Positions 34,106-42,235 of a DNA stretch of 64,000 nucleotides are shown in pieces. The stretch is from positions 1,612,001 through 1,676,000 of the forward strand of contig NZ_CP011125.1 of the NCBI RefSeq assembly GCF_000737325.1, in the 5' to 3' direction. Position 1 is the first letter of the stretch. Every line of letters starts with the position of its first letter. The notes under the pieces were generated by a model, which saw nothing but the letters and a program-made list of their open reading frames with translations, was not told the origin of the DNA and ran no database searches. The translations under genes and the position numbers were made by a program. The stretch comes from Sandaracinus amylolyticus. Its GTDB lineage: Bacteria > Myxococcota_A > Polyangia > Polyangiales > Sandaracinaceae.

Positions 34106-35157
34106 TCCTGCCGCCCGAGATCGTCGCGATCCGCGCTGCGTGCGGGCTCGTCAGGGCGAGCTCGACGCGCGTGGTGCGCCTGCGCGGTGACGGCGCGCGC
34201 GACACCGCGCTCTGGACGCTGCCGTCGCGGTTGCATCTACGCGACGCGCAGGCACGGCAGTCGCTGTTGCTCGACGAGCACGGCCGCCCGATCGCCGACG
34301 TCGTCGTGTGCGCCGACGACGAGGAGTACCTCCTCCTGATCGACGGCCCGTGCGATGCCGTCGCGCACCTCCGCGCCCACGCGCGAGGCGACGTCGACGT
34401 GGTCGACGTCAGCACCGATCACGACGTGCTCGAGGTGCACGGGCCGTGGGCGTGGGAGCTCGTCGCCGAGGTGCTCGGCGAAGACCTGCTCGCGCTCCCG
34501 TACCTCAACTTCTTCCGCGTCGACGAAGGGCTCTGCGTACGCGCCGGACGCACCGGCGAGTACGGCTATCACGTCATCGTCGCGAAGGGCGCGGCGGACG
34601 CGCTGTGGGCGCGCCTGCTCGCGCGCGGCGCGGACTTCGACGCCGCGGTGGTGTCGCAGGAGACGCTCGCGCTCTGCGCGTTCGAGAGCTGGTTCTTCGA
34701 CGCGGCGCACGTGCCCGAGGGCGCGACCCCGATCGAGCTGCAGCTGCAGTGGCGGCTCGCGACCGATCGTGACTTCCTCGGTCGCGACGCGATCGAGCGT
34801 CACCGCGCGACGAGCTCGCGTGCACAGGTGTGCATCGTGTCACCGCGTCCGCTCGAGGTCGGCGATCGCGTCACGCTCGGCGCGCGCGAGCTCGGGACGA
34901 TCACGCGCGCCGCGTTCTCGTCCGTGCGCGACGAGTGGGTCGCCGCCGCGATGATCCCGCGCGAGCTCGCGCACGGCGGGATCGATCGCTTCGAGGTCGG
35001 CGGCGTGCGCGTGCGGACGGTCGCGCCTCCGTTGATCGACAACCGCAGCCTGTACGTCGATCCACGGCGTCACGCGTACCGGGCGCGCGACGAGATCTCG
35101 TTCGGCCCGCTGACACGCCCAGCGCGTGCAGCGATGCGCACCGCGGAGGCGCGATGA
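34102..35157 (+). CDS. GcvT/YgfZ-like aminomethyltransferase-family protein
   Basis: A 351-residue protein from a GTG start. GcvT-fold landmarks: LSSRTRVVRL-type N-terminal strand (here SSTRVVRLRG), LLLDEHGRPIADVVV (the Gly-rich folate-domain strand), VLEVHGPWAWELVAEVLG, RTGEYGYHVIV (the R-T-G-x-x-G-Y/F motif of the family), ATPIELQLQWRLATDRDFLGRDAI, and a C-terminal barrel domain. Family members bind tetrahydrofolate to move one-carbon units or repair iron-sulphur proteins (YgfZ). No glycine-cleavage partners are nearby. Its place between ACP and FabG is unusual and suggests a one-carbon step on the acyl chain, which is inference. Confidence 0.85.
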   Translation: MILPPEIVAIRAACGLVRASSTRVVRLRGDGARDTALWTLPSRLHLRDAQARQSLLLDEHGRPIADVVVCADDEEYLLLIDGPCDAVAHLRAHARGDVDVVDVSTDHDVLEVHGPWAWELVAEVLGEDLLALPYLNFFRVDEGLCVRAGRTGEYGYHVIVAKGAADALWARLLARGADFDAAVVSQETLALCAFESWFFDAAHVPEGATPIELQLQWRLATDRDFLGRDAIERHRATSSRAQVCIVSPRPLEVGDRVTLGARELGTITRAAFSSVRDEWVAAAMIPRELAHGGIDRFEVGGVRVRTVAPPLIDNRSLYVDPRRHAYRARDEISFGPLTRPARAAMRTAEAR

Positions 35158-35891
35158 AGCGCCTCGAGGACCGTGTCGTGATCGTCACCGGTGGATCGCG
35201 CGGGCTCGGCCGTGCCATCGCGATCGAGGCGGCGGCCGAGGGCGCGCGCGTCGTCGTCGCGTACCGCCGTCGCGAGCGCGAGGCGCGAGAGGTCGTCGAC
35301 GCGATCGGTCCCTCCTCGTGTGCGATCGCGGTCGACGTGCGCGACGTGGCGAGCGTCGATCGGCTCTTCGCGCAGGTGCTCGAGACGCACGGGCGCGTCG
35401 ACGGGCTCGTCACCTCGGCGGGCATCGTCTCGGACGGCTGGCTCGCCACGCTCCCGATCGAGCAGTGGGACGACGTCGTCACGACGAACCTGCGCGGCAC
35501 GATGGCGACGGTGCGCGCCGCGCTCCGCCCGATGATCGCGCGGAAATCCGGCGCGATCGTCGCGCTCTCGTCGATCGCCGCGAGCCGCGCGAGCCCCGGA
35601 CAAGCGAGCTATGCCGCCACGAAGGGCGCGATCGAGTCGATGGCCCGCACGCTCGCCGCGGAGGTCGCGCGACACGGCGTGCGCGTGAACGCGCTCGCAC
35701 CGGGCCTGATCGACGCGGGCATGGTCAAGGCGACGCCGCTCGATCGCGTCACGGCGGCGATGACTCGCATCCCTCTCGGTCGTCTCGGCCGCGCGCGAGA
35801 GATCGCGCGTGCCGCGGTCTTCCTGCTCAGCGACGACGCGAGCTACGTCACCGGCCACACGCTCGTCGTCGACGGAGGGCTCTCGGCATGA
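35154..35891 (+). CDS. 3-oxoacyl-ACP reductase (FabG-like SDR)
   Basis: A 245-residue short-chain dehydrogenase. It has VIVTGGSRGLGRAIA (NADPH loop), TSAGIVSDGWLA (NAG-type strand, here S-A-G), IVALSSIAASRASPGQASYAATKGA (Ser, Tyr and Lys catalytic triad) and the FabG-style ending FLLSDDASYVTGHTLVVDGGLSA. Expected reaction: NADPH reduction of the 3-oxoacyl-ACP made by the upstream ketosynthase. Overlaps both neighbours by 4 bp (ATGA). Confidence 0.92.
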   Translation: MKRLEDRVVIVTGGSRGLGRAIAIEAAAEGARVVVAYRRREREAREVVDAIGPSSCAIAVDVRDVASVDRLFAQVLETHGRVDGLVTSAGIVSDGWLATLPIEQWDDVVTTNLRGTMATVRAALRPMIARKSGAIVALSSIAASRASPGQASYAATKGAIESMARTLAAEVARHGVRVNALAPGLIDAGMVKATPLDRVTAAMTRIPLGRLGRAREIARAAVFLLSDDASYVTGHTLVVDGGLSA

Positions 35892-36469
35892 TCGAGCTCG
35901 AGCCGCTGAAGCTCGGCGCCGACGTCGTGCAGATGCTCCTGCCGCACCGCCGCCCGTTCCTCTTCGTCGACGCGACGATCGCGATCACGCTGCGCCCGCG
36001 CCCTGCGTTGCGCGCGGTGAAGCTCGTGTCCGCGAACGAGCCGGTGTTCGAGGGACATTTCCCCGGCGTCTCGTTGTGGCCCGGCGTCTACACGATCGAA
36101 GGCCTCGGGCAGACCATCAACCTGCTCGACGTGATCGACTTCGCGGCGCGCGAGCTCGATGCGGGCGGCACCTCGCCGGCCGCGCTCCTCGACGCGCTCC
36201 GTGCGATCGACGCCCGCGCGCGCCTGGGCGGGCGGCCGCCGAGCGCGATCGAGACGCAGCTCCTCGATGGCCTCGGAGCACCTCGCGCGCGGATCGGCTT
36301 CGCGGGCGCGATCGACGTGAAGCTGATCGAGCCGGTGTTCGCGGGCTCGATGATCGAGTACCGCGTCACGCGCACCCACGAGCTCGCGAACGCGCGCCGC
36401 TATGACGTCGAGGCGCGCGTCGCGGATCGACCGGTCGCGCGCGGCACCATGACGAGCGCGACTCCGTGA
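35888..36469 (+). CDS. 3-hydroxyacyl-ACP dehydratase (FabZ-like)
   Basis: A 193-residue hot-dog-fold protein. It has MLLPHRRPFLFVDATIAI, then FEGHFPGVSLWPGVYTIEGLGQT with the catalytic His (GHFPG) and Glu (IEGLGQ). It carries an insertion of about 40 residues (AARELDAGGTSPAALLDALRAI) compared with FabZ (about 150), before FAGAIDVKLIEPVFAGSMIEYRV. Expected reaction: dehydration of 3-hydroxyacyl-ACP. Coupled to FabG upstream and to the beta-propeller gene downstream. Confidence 0.9.
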   Translation: MIELEPLKLGADVVQMLLPHRRPFLFVDATIAITLRPRPALRAVKLVSANEPVFEGHFPGVSLWPGVYTIEGLGQTINLLDVIDFAARELDAGGTSPAALLDALRAIDARARLGGRPPSAIETQLLDGLGAPRARIGFAGAIDVKLIEPVFAGSMIEYRVTRTHELANARRYDVEARVADRPVARGTMTSATP

Positions 36470-37857
36470 GGGCCGGTCTGGCGATCGTCGCGCTCGCGCT
36501 CGCAGCGTGCGGAGGCCCGTCGATCGTGTGGCACGGCACGAGCCGCGACCTCGCGCACGAAGCGCACGTCGTGCGCGACGGCTCGGGCGCGCGCGTGATC
36601 GTCGACGGCGCCGAGCGCGGCGCGTGGAGCGAGGTCGCGTACGACGCGCTGCGCTGGACGTCGCGCGGCGTGGTCGTGCCGGTGCGCGACGGCGAGCGCT
36701 GGCGCGTGCTCGGTCCTGACGGCGCGGGCGACGTGTTCGACGCGATCGCGGATCTGCGGGTCGCGGGCGACCACGTCGTGTACCAGGGCGCGCGCGGAAG
36801 CGTGTGGCAGCTCGTCGTCGACGGCGCGGCGGTCGCGAGCTCGAGCGCGCCCATCCGCGACATCGTCGTCGACGAACGTGGCGCGTTCGCCGCGATCGTG
36901 CGCGCCGGTGCTCACGAGCGCGTCGTGCGGGACGGCAGCGCGAGCGCCGAGCTCCCGCTCGGCGTGCGCGACGTGACGCTCGGCGCGAAGGGCCGTGTGC
37001 TCGCGTACGTCGTGACCACGTCGGATCGACGCGAGCAGCTCGCGGTCGATCACACGCTGTCCGAGCCGTTCGACGAGATCCTCGAGCTCGCGATCGCCGC
37101 CGACGCACCGCACTGGGCCGCGCTCGTCGCGGAGGGGGATCACACCGTGCTGCTGCTCGACGGCCGGCGCGTCACGCAGGCCCCGCTGCTCACGCACCTC
37201 CGCATCGGCGACGATGGTGCCCACGTCGCGTGTCTCTCGCCCGCGCCCGACGGCGGATCGATCGACGTGCTCCTCGACGGCACCGCGATCGCGCACCACC
37301 GGCGCGTCGACGGCGAGCGCCTCGCGTTCGTGCCCGGCACCGGCACGCTCGTGTTCCTCGCCGAGGATTCGCAAGGCATCCGCGTCGTGCTCGGCGATCG
37401 CGCGAGCGAGCGCTACGAGTCGATCGACGGGCCGGTGCTCGCGCCGGGACGCGCCGGCTGGATCGGTCGTCGCGGAGGTCGTCACGAGATCACGATCGAC
37501 GGCGTGATCGTCGGGGACGCCGAGTGGGCGGGCTCGCTGCGGCTCGGACGGAGAGGGCACGAGCACGCATACGTCGTGCGCGAGCGCGGGCGGCGCTTCG
37601 TCGTGACGCGCCGCGGTCGTTGGCCGGTGCCGCGGCTGTTCGTCGACACGTTGGTGCTCGACGACGCGGGCCGACACTGGACGGCGCTCGTGCCCGACGC
37701 GGCGGCGCGTCGGCTCGAGGTGTGGATCGACGGCGTGCCGCGCGCGGAGCTCGATCGTCGCGCGCTCGAGGCGGCCGCGAGCGGTGGCGCATCGAGCCCC
37801 GCGGACGCGGTCCGAGCCGTCGTGGCCGCGGTGCTGGACGCGCGAGGCGCGCGGTGA
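36466..37857 (+). CDS. Beta-propeller-like lipoprotein within the lipid operon
   Basis: A 463-residue protein from a GTG start with a lipoprotein signal (MRAGLAIVALALAACGG). The mature part repeats blades of the kind VVDGAAVASSSAPIRDIVVDERGAFAAIV, LLLDGRRVTQAPLLTHLRIGDDGAHVACL and ITIDGVIVGDAEWAGSLRLGRRGHEHAYV, with recurring DG turns as in Tricorn/WD40-like propellers. No enzyme motif is seen. Exported to the periplasm or outer membrane. Its position between FabZ and FabD, with 4-bp overlaps on both sides, suggests the product of this operon ends in the envelope; that is inference. Confidence 0.7.
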   Translation: MRAGLAIVALALAACGGPSIVWHGTSRDLAHEAHVVRDGSGARVIVDGAERGAWSEVAYDALRWTSRGVVVPVRDGERWRVLGPDGAGDVFDAIADLRVAGDHVVYQGARGSVWQLVVDGAAVASSSAPIRDIVVDERGAFAAIVRAGAHERVVRDGSASAELPLGVRDVTLGAKGRVLAYVVTTSDRREQLAVDHTLSEPFDEILELAIAADAPHWAALVAEGDHTVLLLDGRRVTQAPLLTHLRIGDDGAHVACLSPAPDGGSIDVLLDGTAIAHHRRVDGERLAFVPGTGTLVFLAEDSQGIRVVLGDRASERYESIDGPVLAPGRAGWIGRRGGRHEITIDGVIVGDAEWAGSLRLGRRGHEHAYVVRERGRRFVVTRRGRWPVPRLFVDTLVLDDAGRHWTALVPDAAARRLEVWIDGVPRAELDRRALEAAASGGASSPADAVRAVVAAVLDARGAR

Positions 37858-38723
37858 CGATCGCGCTGCTGTTCCCGGGGCAGGGCTCGGAAGAGCCGGA
37901 GATGGGGCTCGCGCTCGCGTCGGCGGATGCGCGCGCGGCACGGCTGCTCGCGCTCGCGTCGGACGCGTGCGCCGTCGACGTGCGACGTGCGATCGAGCGC
38001 GGCGGGCGCGCGATGACGCGCACCGAGGTGATCCAGCCCGCGATCGTCGCGGTCTCGCTGGCGGTGGCGCGTGCGCTCGAGGATCGCGGTCTCGTGATCG
38101 ACTGCGTGCTCGGCCACTCGCTGGGCGAGCTGACCGCTGCGTGCTTCGCGCTCGACGTGCCCGACGAGGACGCGATCGCGATCGCGGCATCACGCGGTCG
38201 CGCGATGGCCGAAGCAGCAGCGACGAGCCCCGGAGGGATGCTCGCGTGCGCGACGACGCCGAGCACGCCGGGTCTCGTGCTCGCTGCGCACAACGCGCCG
38301 GACGAGCACGTGCTCTCCGGACGGCACGACGCGCTCGTCGCGGCAGAGCGAGCCCTCGCGCCCCACGCGCGAAGGCTCGCGGTCGCGGGTGCGTGGCACT
38401 CGCGCGCGATGGAGCCCGCGACGGCGCCGCTCCGCGCGGCGCTCGGAGCGATGAACGGGCGCGCGCCACGCACGACGCTGATCTCGGCGCTCGACGCGCG
38501 AGAGGTCGTCGACGGAGCGCGCGCCGCGGACGTGCTCGTACGCGGGATCGTGTCGCCGGTGCGCTGGGTCGACGCGCTGCGAGCGGCGCGTCATCGAGGC
38601 GTGAGCGAGATGATCGTGGTCGCGCCCGCGCGCGTCGTGCGAAGCCTCGCGCGCCGCACGCTCGGGCCGTCGTTCCCGGTGCGCGCCGTCGCGACGCCAG
38701 AGGACATCGAGAGCGCGAAATAG
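37854..38723 (+). CDS. Malonyl-CoA:ACP acyltransferase (FabD-like)
   Basis: A 289-residue acyltransferase from a GTG start. Landmarks: LLFPGQGSEEPEMG, IQPAIVAVSLAVARAL, CVLGHSLGELTAAC (nucleophile Ser in GHSLG) and AGAWHSRAMEPA (catalytic His). The conserved Arg of malonate-specific enzymes would be near SRGRAMAEAA. It is the last gene of the eight-gene operon, 42 bp before tRNA-Asn. Loads malonyl units on the operon's ACP by inference. Confidence 0.9.
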   Translation: MTIALLFPGQGSEEPEMGLALASADARAARLLALASDACAVDVRRAIERGGRAMTRTEVIQPAIVAVSLAVARALEDRGLVIDCVLGHSLGELTAACFALDVPDEDAIAIAASRGRAMAEAAATSPGGMLACATTPSTPGLVLAAHNAPDEHVLSGRHDALVAAERALAPHARRLAVAGAWHSRAMEPATAPLRAALGAMNGRAPRTTLISALDAREVVDGARAADVLVRGIVSPVRWVDALRAARHRGVSEMIVVAPARVVRSLARRTLGPSFPVRAVATPEDIESAK

Positions 38724-38765
38724 TCCTTGACCGGGACGGACTTCCGGGTAGAGTGCGCGACCCAT

Positions 38766-38838
38766 TCCGGGATAGCTCAGTCGGTAGAGCGATCGGCTGT
38801 TAACCGATTGGTCCCTGGTTCGAGTCCAGGTCCCGGAG
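38766..38838 (+). tRNA. tRNA-Asn (GTT)
   Basis: A 73-nt cloverleaf. The acceptor stem TCCGGGA pairs with TCCCGGA, with discriminator G at 38838. The D arm is TAGCTCAGTCGGTAGAGC. The anticodon loop CTGTTAACC carries GTT, and the T arm is CTGGTTCGAGTCCAG. CCA is not encoded. A strong terminator follows 35 bp later. tRNA genes are frequent integration sites, and this one borders the accessory region. Confidence 0.97.
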
Positions 38839-38860
38839 CTGAGTTGGCCGCTGACCAACG

Positions 38861-39440
38861 GCCGGTAAACAGAAAGCCCCGCGAGAAATCGCGGGGCTTT
38901 CGCCTTTGTGGGCTCCGGCAGAGAGCGCCGGAGGGGTGTCCGAGAGGGCCGGTTCTGGGCCCCAGCGGGGCAGACAGAGCCCAGACGGGTTAACAGGGAT
39001 TCGGCGTGGAGATTCTCCGTCCAGAGGCTGTTAACCCCAGAACGCGCGGAGCGCGCGGCGGTCTCCCCGCCCTAGAAATTCAAGGCGGCGCCCCGCCTAC
39101 GAAGAACTTGAGTTGTTCGCGCGAGAATCGCTGGTACGCGCGATAGTCGACTCAAGGTCAGATAATAGCCGACCGAGGGTCATGTTCTCCGTCGCCACGG
39201 AGAATGCCTGACGGAGATCGTGTCTGCCTTCAGCGCGCGGCCACGGCGCTCGTCAGGCAGGGCGCTTGCCGCCATCGCGCTCCCAGGGACACTGCCGCGT
39301 GACAACGCAGGAACCGTTTGAGGCGCGAGTGCGGCGCATCCGGGAGTCGCGAGATCCGACCGCGCTCGTACGCGAGGCTCTTGCTGACTCACGGGTGATC
39401 AAGTTCGTCGTCGCCTCGCTCGACGAATGCGAGCCCAATG
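38861..39440 (+). repeat. Long degenerate direct repeat, copy 1
   Basis: Copy 1 of a repeat shared with 45594-46125. The order of elements is the same in both: exact 48-bp terminator segment; GGGTTAACAG...CTGTTAACCC inverted repeat (38987-38996 and 39028-39037); a CTTGAGTTGTTCGCGCGAGA segment; GGTCAGATAATAGCCGACCG; a TTCTCCGT-N4-ACGGAGAA hairpin (39184-39203); GACGGAGATCGTGTCTGCCT; then the 5' part of a HEAT-like gene. Identity looks high but declines toward the right. In this copy the HEAT-like gene is intact. No open frame is seen from 38861 to 39298. Confidence 0.85.
38873..38900 (+). terminator. Perfect 12-bp stem with GAAA tetraloop
   Basis: AAAGCCCCGCGA and TCGCGGGGCTTT pair without mismatch around a GAAA loop, ending in a short T-rich run (CTTTCGCCTTT). 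It lies 34 bp after tRNA-Asn and very probably ends its transcript; the symmetric A and T ends allow use in both directions. The same hairpin recurs at 45606-45633. Confidence 0.8.
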
Positions 39441-40060
39441 AGCAGGCGGCTCGCCTCGCGATCGAGGCGCACGATCGCCGTGAGGCGCCATCCTGGCTCG
39501 CAGCAGCGTTGCTGGGCCACGTCCGCCACCGCGTCGGGTACGCGAAGGTGATGGAGATCTTGCGACGCGGGGATGCCTTGCTGAGCGAGAGCTACGCCGC
39601 GGGCAGCGCAGTGCTCATCGCCGGGGCCGCTGCCGAGCGCGATCTCATGGAGGTCGTCGACGCCGTCGAAGACGGCTACGCGCGCAGGGCAGCCGCGCAT
39701 GCGCTGGGCACCATCGGAACCGCGAGCGCGATCGCGTTTCTCGCTGGCGCACCGGCGCGTGGCAGGTTGAGTTGCGCGAGCGTCGCTCACGCGCTCGTCA
39801 CGGCGCCGGTGGAGGCGCGCACGATACTCGAGGCCATGCGCTCGCCGGATCTCGAGACGCGTCGCTGGCCCCCGATGCTCATCGCGGAGCGGCTCCGGTC
39901 CGCAACGCGCGGGGACGCCGCGCGTCCGGCAGTGCCTGACGATCCGGAGCTCCGGAATGCGCTGGCGGCAATGCTCAAAGAGGGGGTCGGCGCGGAAGGC
40001 GTCGTGTGGCGCGCCGACGCTCTCGTCATACGCGACTGGCTCGCGAACGCGGGCCCGTAA
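39299..40060 (+). CDS. HEAT-repeat-like protein in the island
   Basis: A 253-residue soluble protein from a GTG start (MTTQEPFEARVRRIRESRDPTALV). It is helical, with a HEAT/PBS-lyase-like repeat VEDGYARRAAAHALGTIGTASAIAFLAGA near residues 120-150, and ends in LRNALAAMLKEGVGAEGVVW. HEAT repeats mediate protein binding; no catalytic motif is seen. A TTG at 39266 is an alternative start. Pieces of the same gene recur at 41919-42045 and 46021-46125, so this family has been copied and broken within the island. Function unknown. Confidence 0.65.
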   Translation: MTTQEPFEARVRRIRESRDPTALVREALADSRVIKFVVASLDECEPNEQAARLAIEAHDRREAPSWLAAALLGHVRHRVGYAKVMEILRRGDALLSESYAAGSAVLIAGAAAERDLMEVVDAVEDGYARRAAAHALGTIGTASAIAFLAGAPARGRLSCASVAHALVTAPVEARTILEAMRSPDLETRRWPPMLIAERLRSATRGDAARPAVPDDPELRNALAAMLKEGVGAEGVVWRADALVIRDWLANAGP

Positions 40061-40430
40061 CCGAGTTCCTGCTGCGCCGCAATGCGATGCGCGGCGCCAG
40101 CTACACGATGCGATGCGCGATGCCGGGTCCGTCGAGGGGACGCGGAAAGCGTGCGCTTCCGGATTACTGCGAGATCGCGGCCCTCGACAACCACATCGCG
40201 AATGCGATGGTCCTAGCGGCGACGCGGCCGGGACGATCGCTGCTTCGGAAGCCGCCAACGTGCCGCCGCCGCGGGCAAGTGCACGGCTTCGGCGCCGGCA
40301 AGCTCGTGCATAGCTGCCATGTCGTTGCCGCTCGAGAACCGCGCGCCCCGGACCGCCTTCATGAGGCGCAGCAACCCAGCGCGACCTGTTCGTTGCGCTT
40401 CGCGGGGGCGCCGACAATCCTTGCGCGGCG
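40061..40430. other. Gap without convincing gene
   Basis: 370 bp between the HEAT-like gene and the Cys-rich lipoprotein. Short open frames exist on both strands but lack natural composition, and the base composition is less GC-biased than the core genome. I see no repeat, RNA or terminator. It may be decayed coding sequence. Confidence 0.5.
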
Positions 40431-41729
40431 ATGTCTCACCTCCACGCAAGGCTCCTGGTCCTCACCGCCGCGGCGATCTGCGCCTCCTGCTCGGCCGGTT
40501 CCCCATCGCCCGGAGCCCCGGGGACCGACGCCGGCCTCCCTCCGCGCGGGGGACGACCCGTGGGCGATTTCTGCGCGGAACCAAGCGATTGTGCATCCGG
40601 CGTTTGCCTGAACACTGGAGGCGAGTTCTCGTACGAGCTCTGCTCGGCGCCGTGCGAAACCGAGGCCGACTGCGGGTCCGAGATGACCTGCGGGATCGGG
40701 CCGACCGGCGCGCGGATGTGCGTACCGCGGGTCTGCGACACGACGTCTCGCTTCTACAGTTACGTCTGCGTCGACGGCGAGAGCGTCTCCTGCGAGCAGA
40801 CTGACCGAGAAGAGCATTGTGACGTGTGCGGCTGCGGAGACTCGTCGCTCCGCTGCAGTAACGGCGAGTGCTTGCCGCTGAGTAACGTCGGTGGCGATTG
40901 CGCGCGCGACTCCGACTGCCTCACTAACAACTGCAGTCGGAGCGAGTTCGTGTGCCGGGTTCCGGTCGGCAGCCGGTGCGACGACACCAACTGTGACCGC
41001 TGTGTAGTGCACGAAGAGTCCGACTGGCGCTTTTGCACCCGAGCTTGCCGAAACGACGGCGAGTGCAACGGGACGCGCTGCATCGGAAGCGAGTCTCGCG
41101 GATGGGCGTGTCGCCCAGACTGCACCGGCTGTCCGACCCGGTGCTCCCCGCTGAGCGGCGGCGGACTCTACTGTGAATGCCTCGGGTGCGACGATCAGTA
41201 TCCGACCAACCGAGCGCTCTACACGCTCTGCGGCGACGACAGCAGCTGTGCGAGTGGTGCGTGCCTCGCGAACGAAATCTGCACCTCGAGTTGCAGTGCG
41301 GACGCCGACTGCGGTGACCTCGGTCGATGCGTGTCGATCGCGTGCGCGGAGGGCGAGACTGCCGCCTGCGGGAACGTCTGCGTTCAACGGTGCGGGAGCG
41401 AGCTCGACTGCCGCGCCGGCAGCTGCGTTGAGCTTCCCTCGGCCTCGGGCACGGGGGCGGTGTCGGTGTGCGATCCCAGGAAGCCCGACGGTCGGATGTG
41501 CTTCCGCGACCGCGAGTGCCTCTCGGGGCGGTGCCGTGTCGCCCAGGCATGCATCCCCGCCGACGGGCTGGCGAACGGGGAACGGTGTGCGGATCCAAGC
41601 GAGTGTCGCTCGGGCAGCTGTCTCAGCGGAACGTGCCGCGGCACGAGCCTTATCGGTCAGCCCTGCGAGGGCACTGCGGATTGTGCTGCGGGGATGTGCT
41701 GCGACGGAGCGTGCCGTGCCTCGTGTTGA
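40431..41729 (+). CDS. Cys-rich lipoprotein
   Basis: A 432-residue lipoprotein (LTAAAICASC lipobox near residue 20) followed by a Pro/Gly linker. About 60 Cys residues follow in repeats of the kind DCASGVCLN, DCLTNNCSR, SCASGACLANEICTSSCSADADCG, ECRSGSCLSGTC and DCAAGMCCDGACRASC. This is the disulphide-rich style common in secreted myxobacterial proteins (dickkopf-like Cys modules). No enzyme domain is seen. Codon usage is less extreme in GC than the flanking core genes, consistent with the accessory setting. Surface-exposed by inference; function unknown. Confidence 0.8.
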   Translation: MSHLHARLLVLTAAAICASCSAGSPSPGAPGTDAGLPPRGGRPVGDFCAEPSDCASGVCLNTGGEFSYELCSAPCETEADCGSEMTCGIGPTGARMCVPRVCDTTSRFYSYVCVDGESVSCEQTDREEHCDVCGCGDSSLRCSNGECLPLSNVGGDCARDSDCLTNNCSRSEFVCRVPVGSRCDDTNCDRCVVHEESDWRFCTRACRNDGECNGTRCIGSESRGWACRPDCTGCPTRCSPLSGGGLYCECLGCDDQYPTNRALYTLCGDDSSCASGACLANEICTSSCSADADCGDLGRCVSIACAEGETAACGNVCVQRCGSELDCRAGSCVELPSASGTGAVSVCDPRKPDGRMCFRDRECLSGRCRVAQACIPADGLANGERCADPSECRSGSCLSGTCRGTSLIGQPCEGTADCAAGMCCDGACRASC

Positions 41730-41918
41730 GGTCGCGGGCGCCACGCGCCAAGCGCCGCGCTTCGGCTGAGGACCTACCCGTCGTTCAGCGTTGCACTTGC
41801 GCGCGCGAGCCCGGAATGCTGGCGAAACGGGCTGGGCCGTCGACAGCGCCGCGCCCGGCTCGAGCGACCGCGCGATGCGGCAGCCGAGGTCCGACGTGCG
41901 CGCGGCCTTGCCCATGAG

Positions 41919-42045
41919 CGCGGCGTCCCCGCGCGTTGCGCACCGGAGCCGCTCCGCGAGCAGAGGGCCCGCGACGCGTCTCGAGATCGGAGTGCGTTCC
42001 GCGTGGCGCGCGCGTCCGGCGGTGCCCGACGATCCAGCGGTCTCA
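41919..42045. pseudogene. Scrambled fragments of the HEAT-like gene
   Basis: Positions 41920-41990 read on the minus strand match the gene segment near 39848-39925 (shared CTCGAGACGCGTCG and GAGCGGCTCCGGT, CAACGCGCGGGGACGCCGC). Positions 42008-42040 on the plus strand match the next segment near 39925-39957 (GCGCGTCCGGCxGTGCCxGACGATCC). So a piece has been inverted within a remnant. No intact frame remains. The rest of 41730-42235 shows no other gene. Confidence 0.65.
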
Positions 42046-42235
42046 CGCGTGGCCGACACCCGGATCGCGGAGAACGGCACGCTGCGCGTGCAAACGAATC
42101 GCGAGAGCTTTCGAAGCTGGAGCAGGCGCTCGCACCCGTGCTTCCGAACAAACGAGCATGGGATCGCGGCATGAAGCGCCTGTACCGTCACTGACGCGGT
42201 CCCCGAGCGCGCGAACCAGCGGAGCCTGCGGCGAA

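Noticed and set aside
34102-35157. Glycine cleavage system
   Set aside because: No GcvH or GcvP nearby and the gene lies between ACP and FabG, so housekeeping glycine cleavage is unlikely.
30871-38723. Aryl polyene or ladderane cluster
   Set aside because: Lacks the ammonia-lyase, glycosyl/acyltransferase and exporter genes of aryl polyenes and the radical SAM and desaturase genes of ladderanes.
40359-42191. 610-residue minus-strand frame opposite the Cys-rich lipoprotein
   Set aside because: Low-complexity Ala/Thr/Arg content and no start signal; the plus strand has a lipobox and regular Cys repeats.
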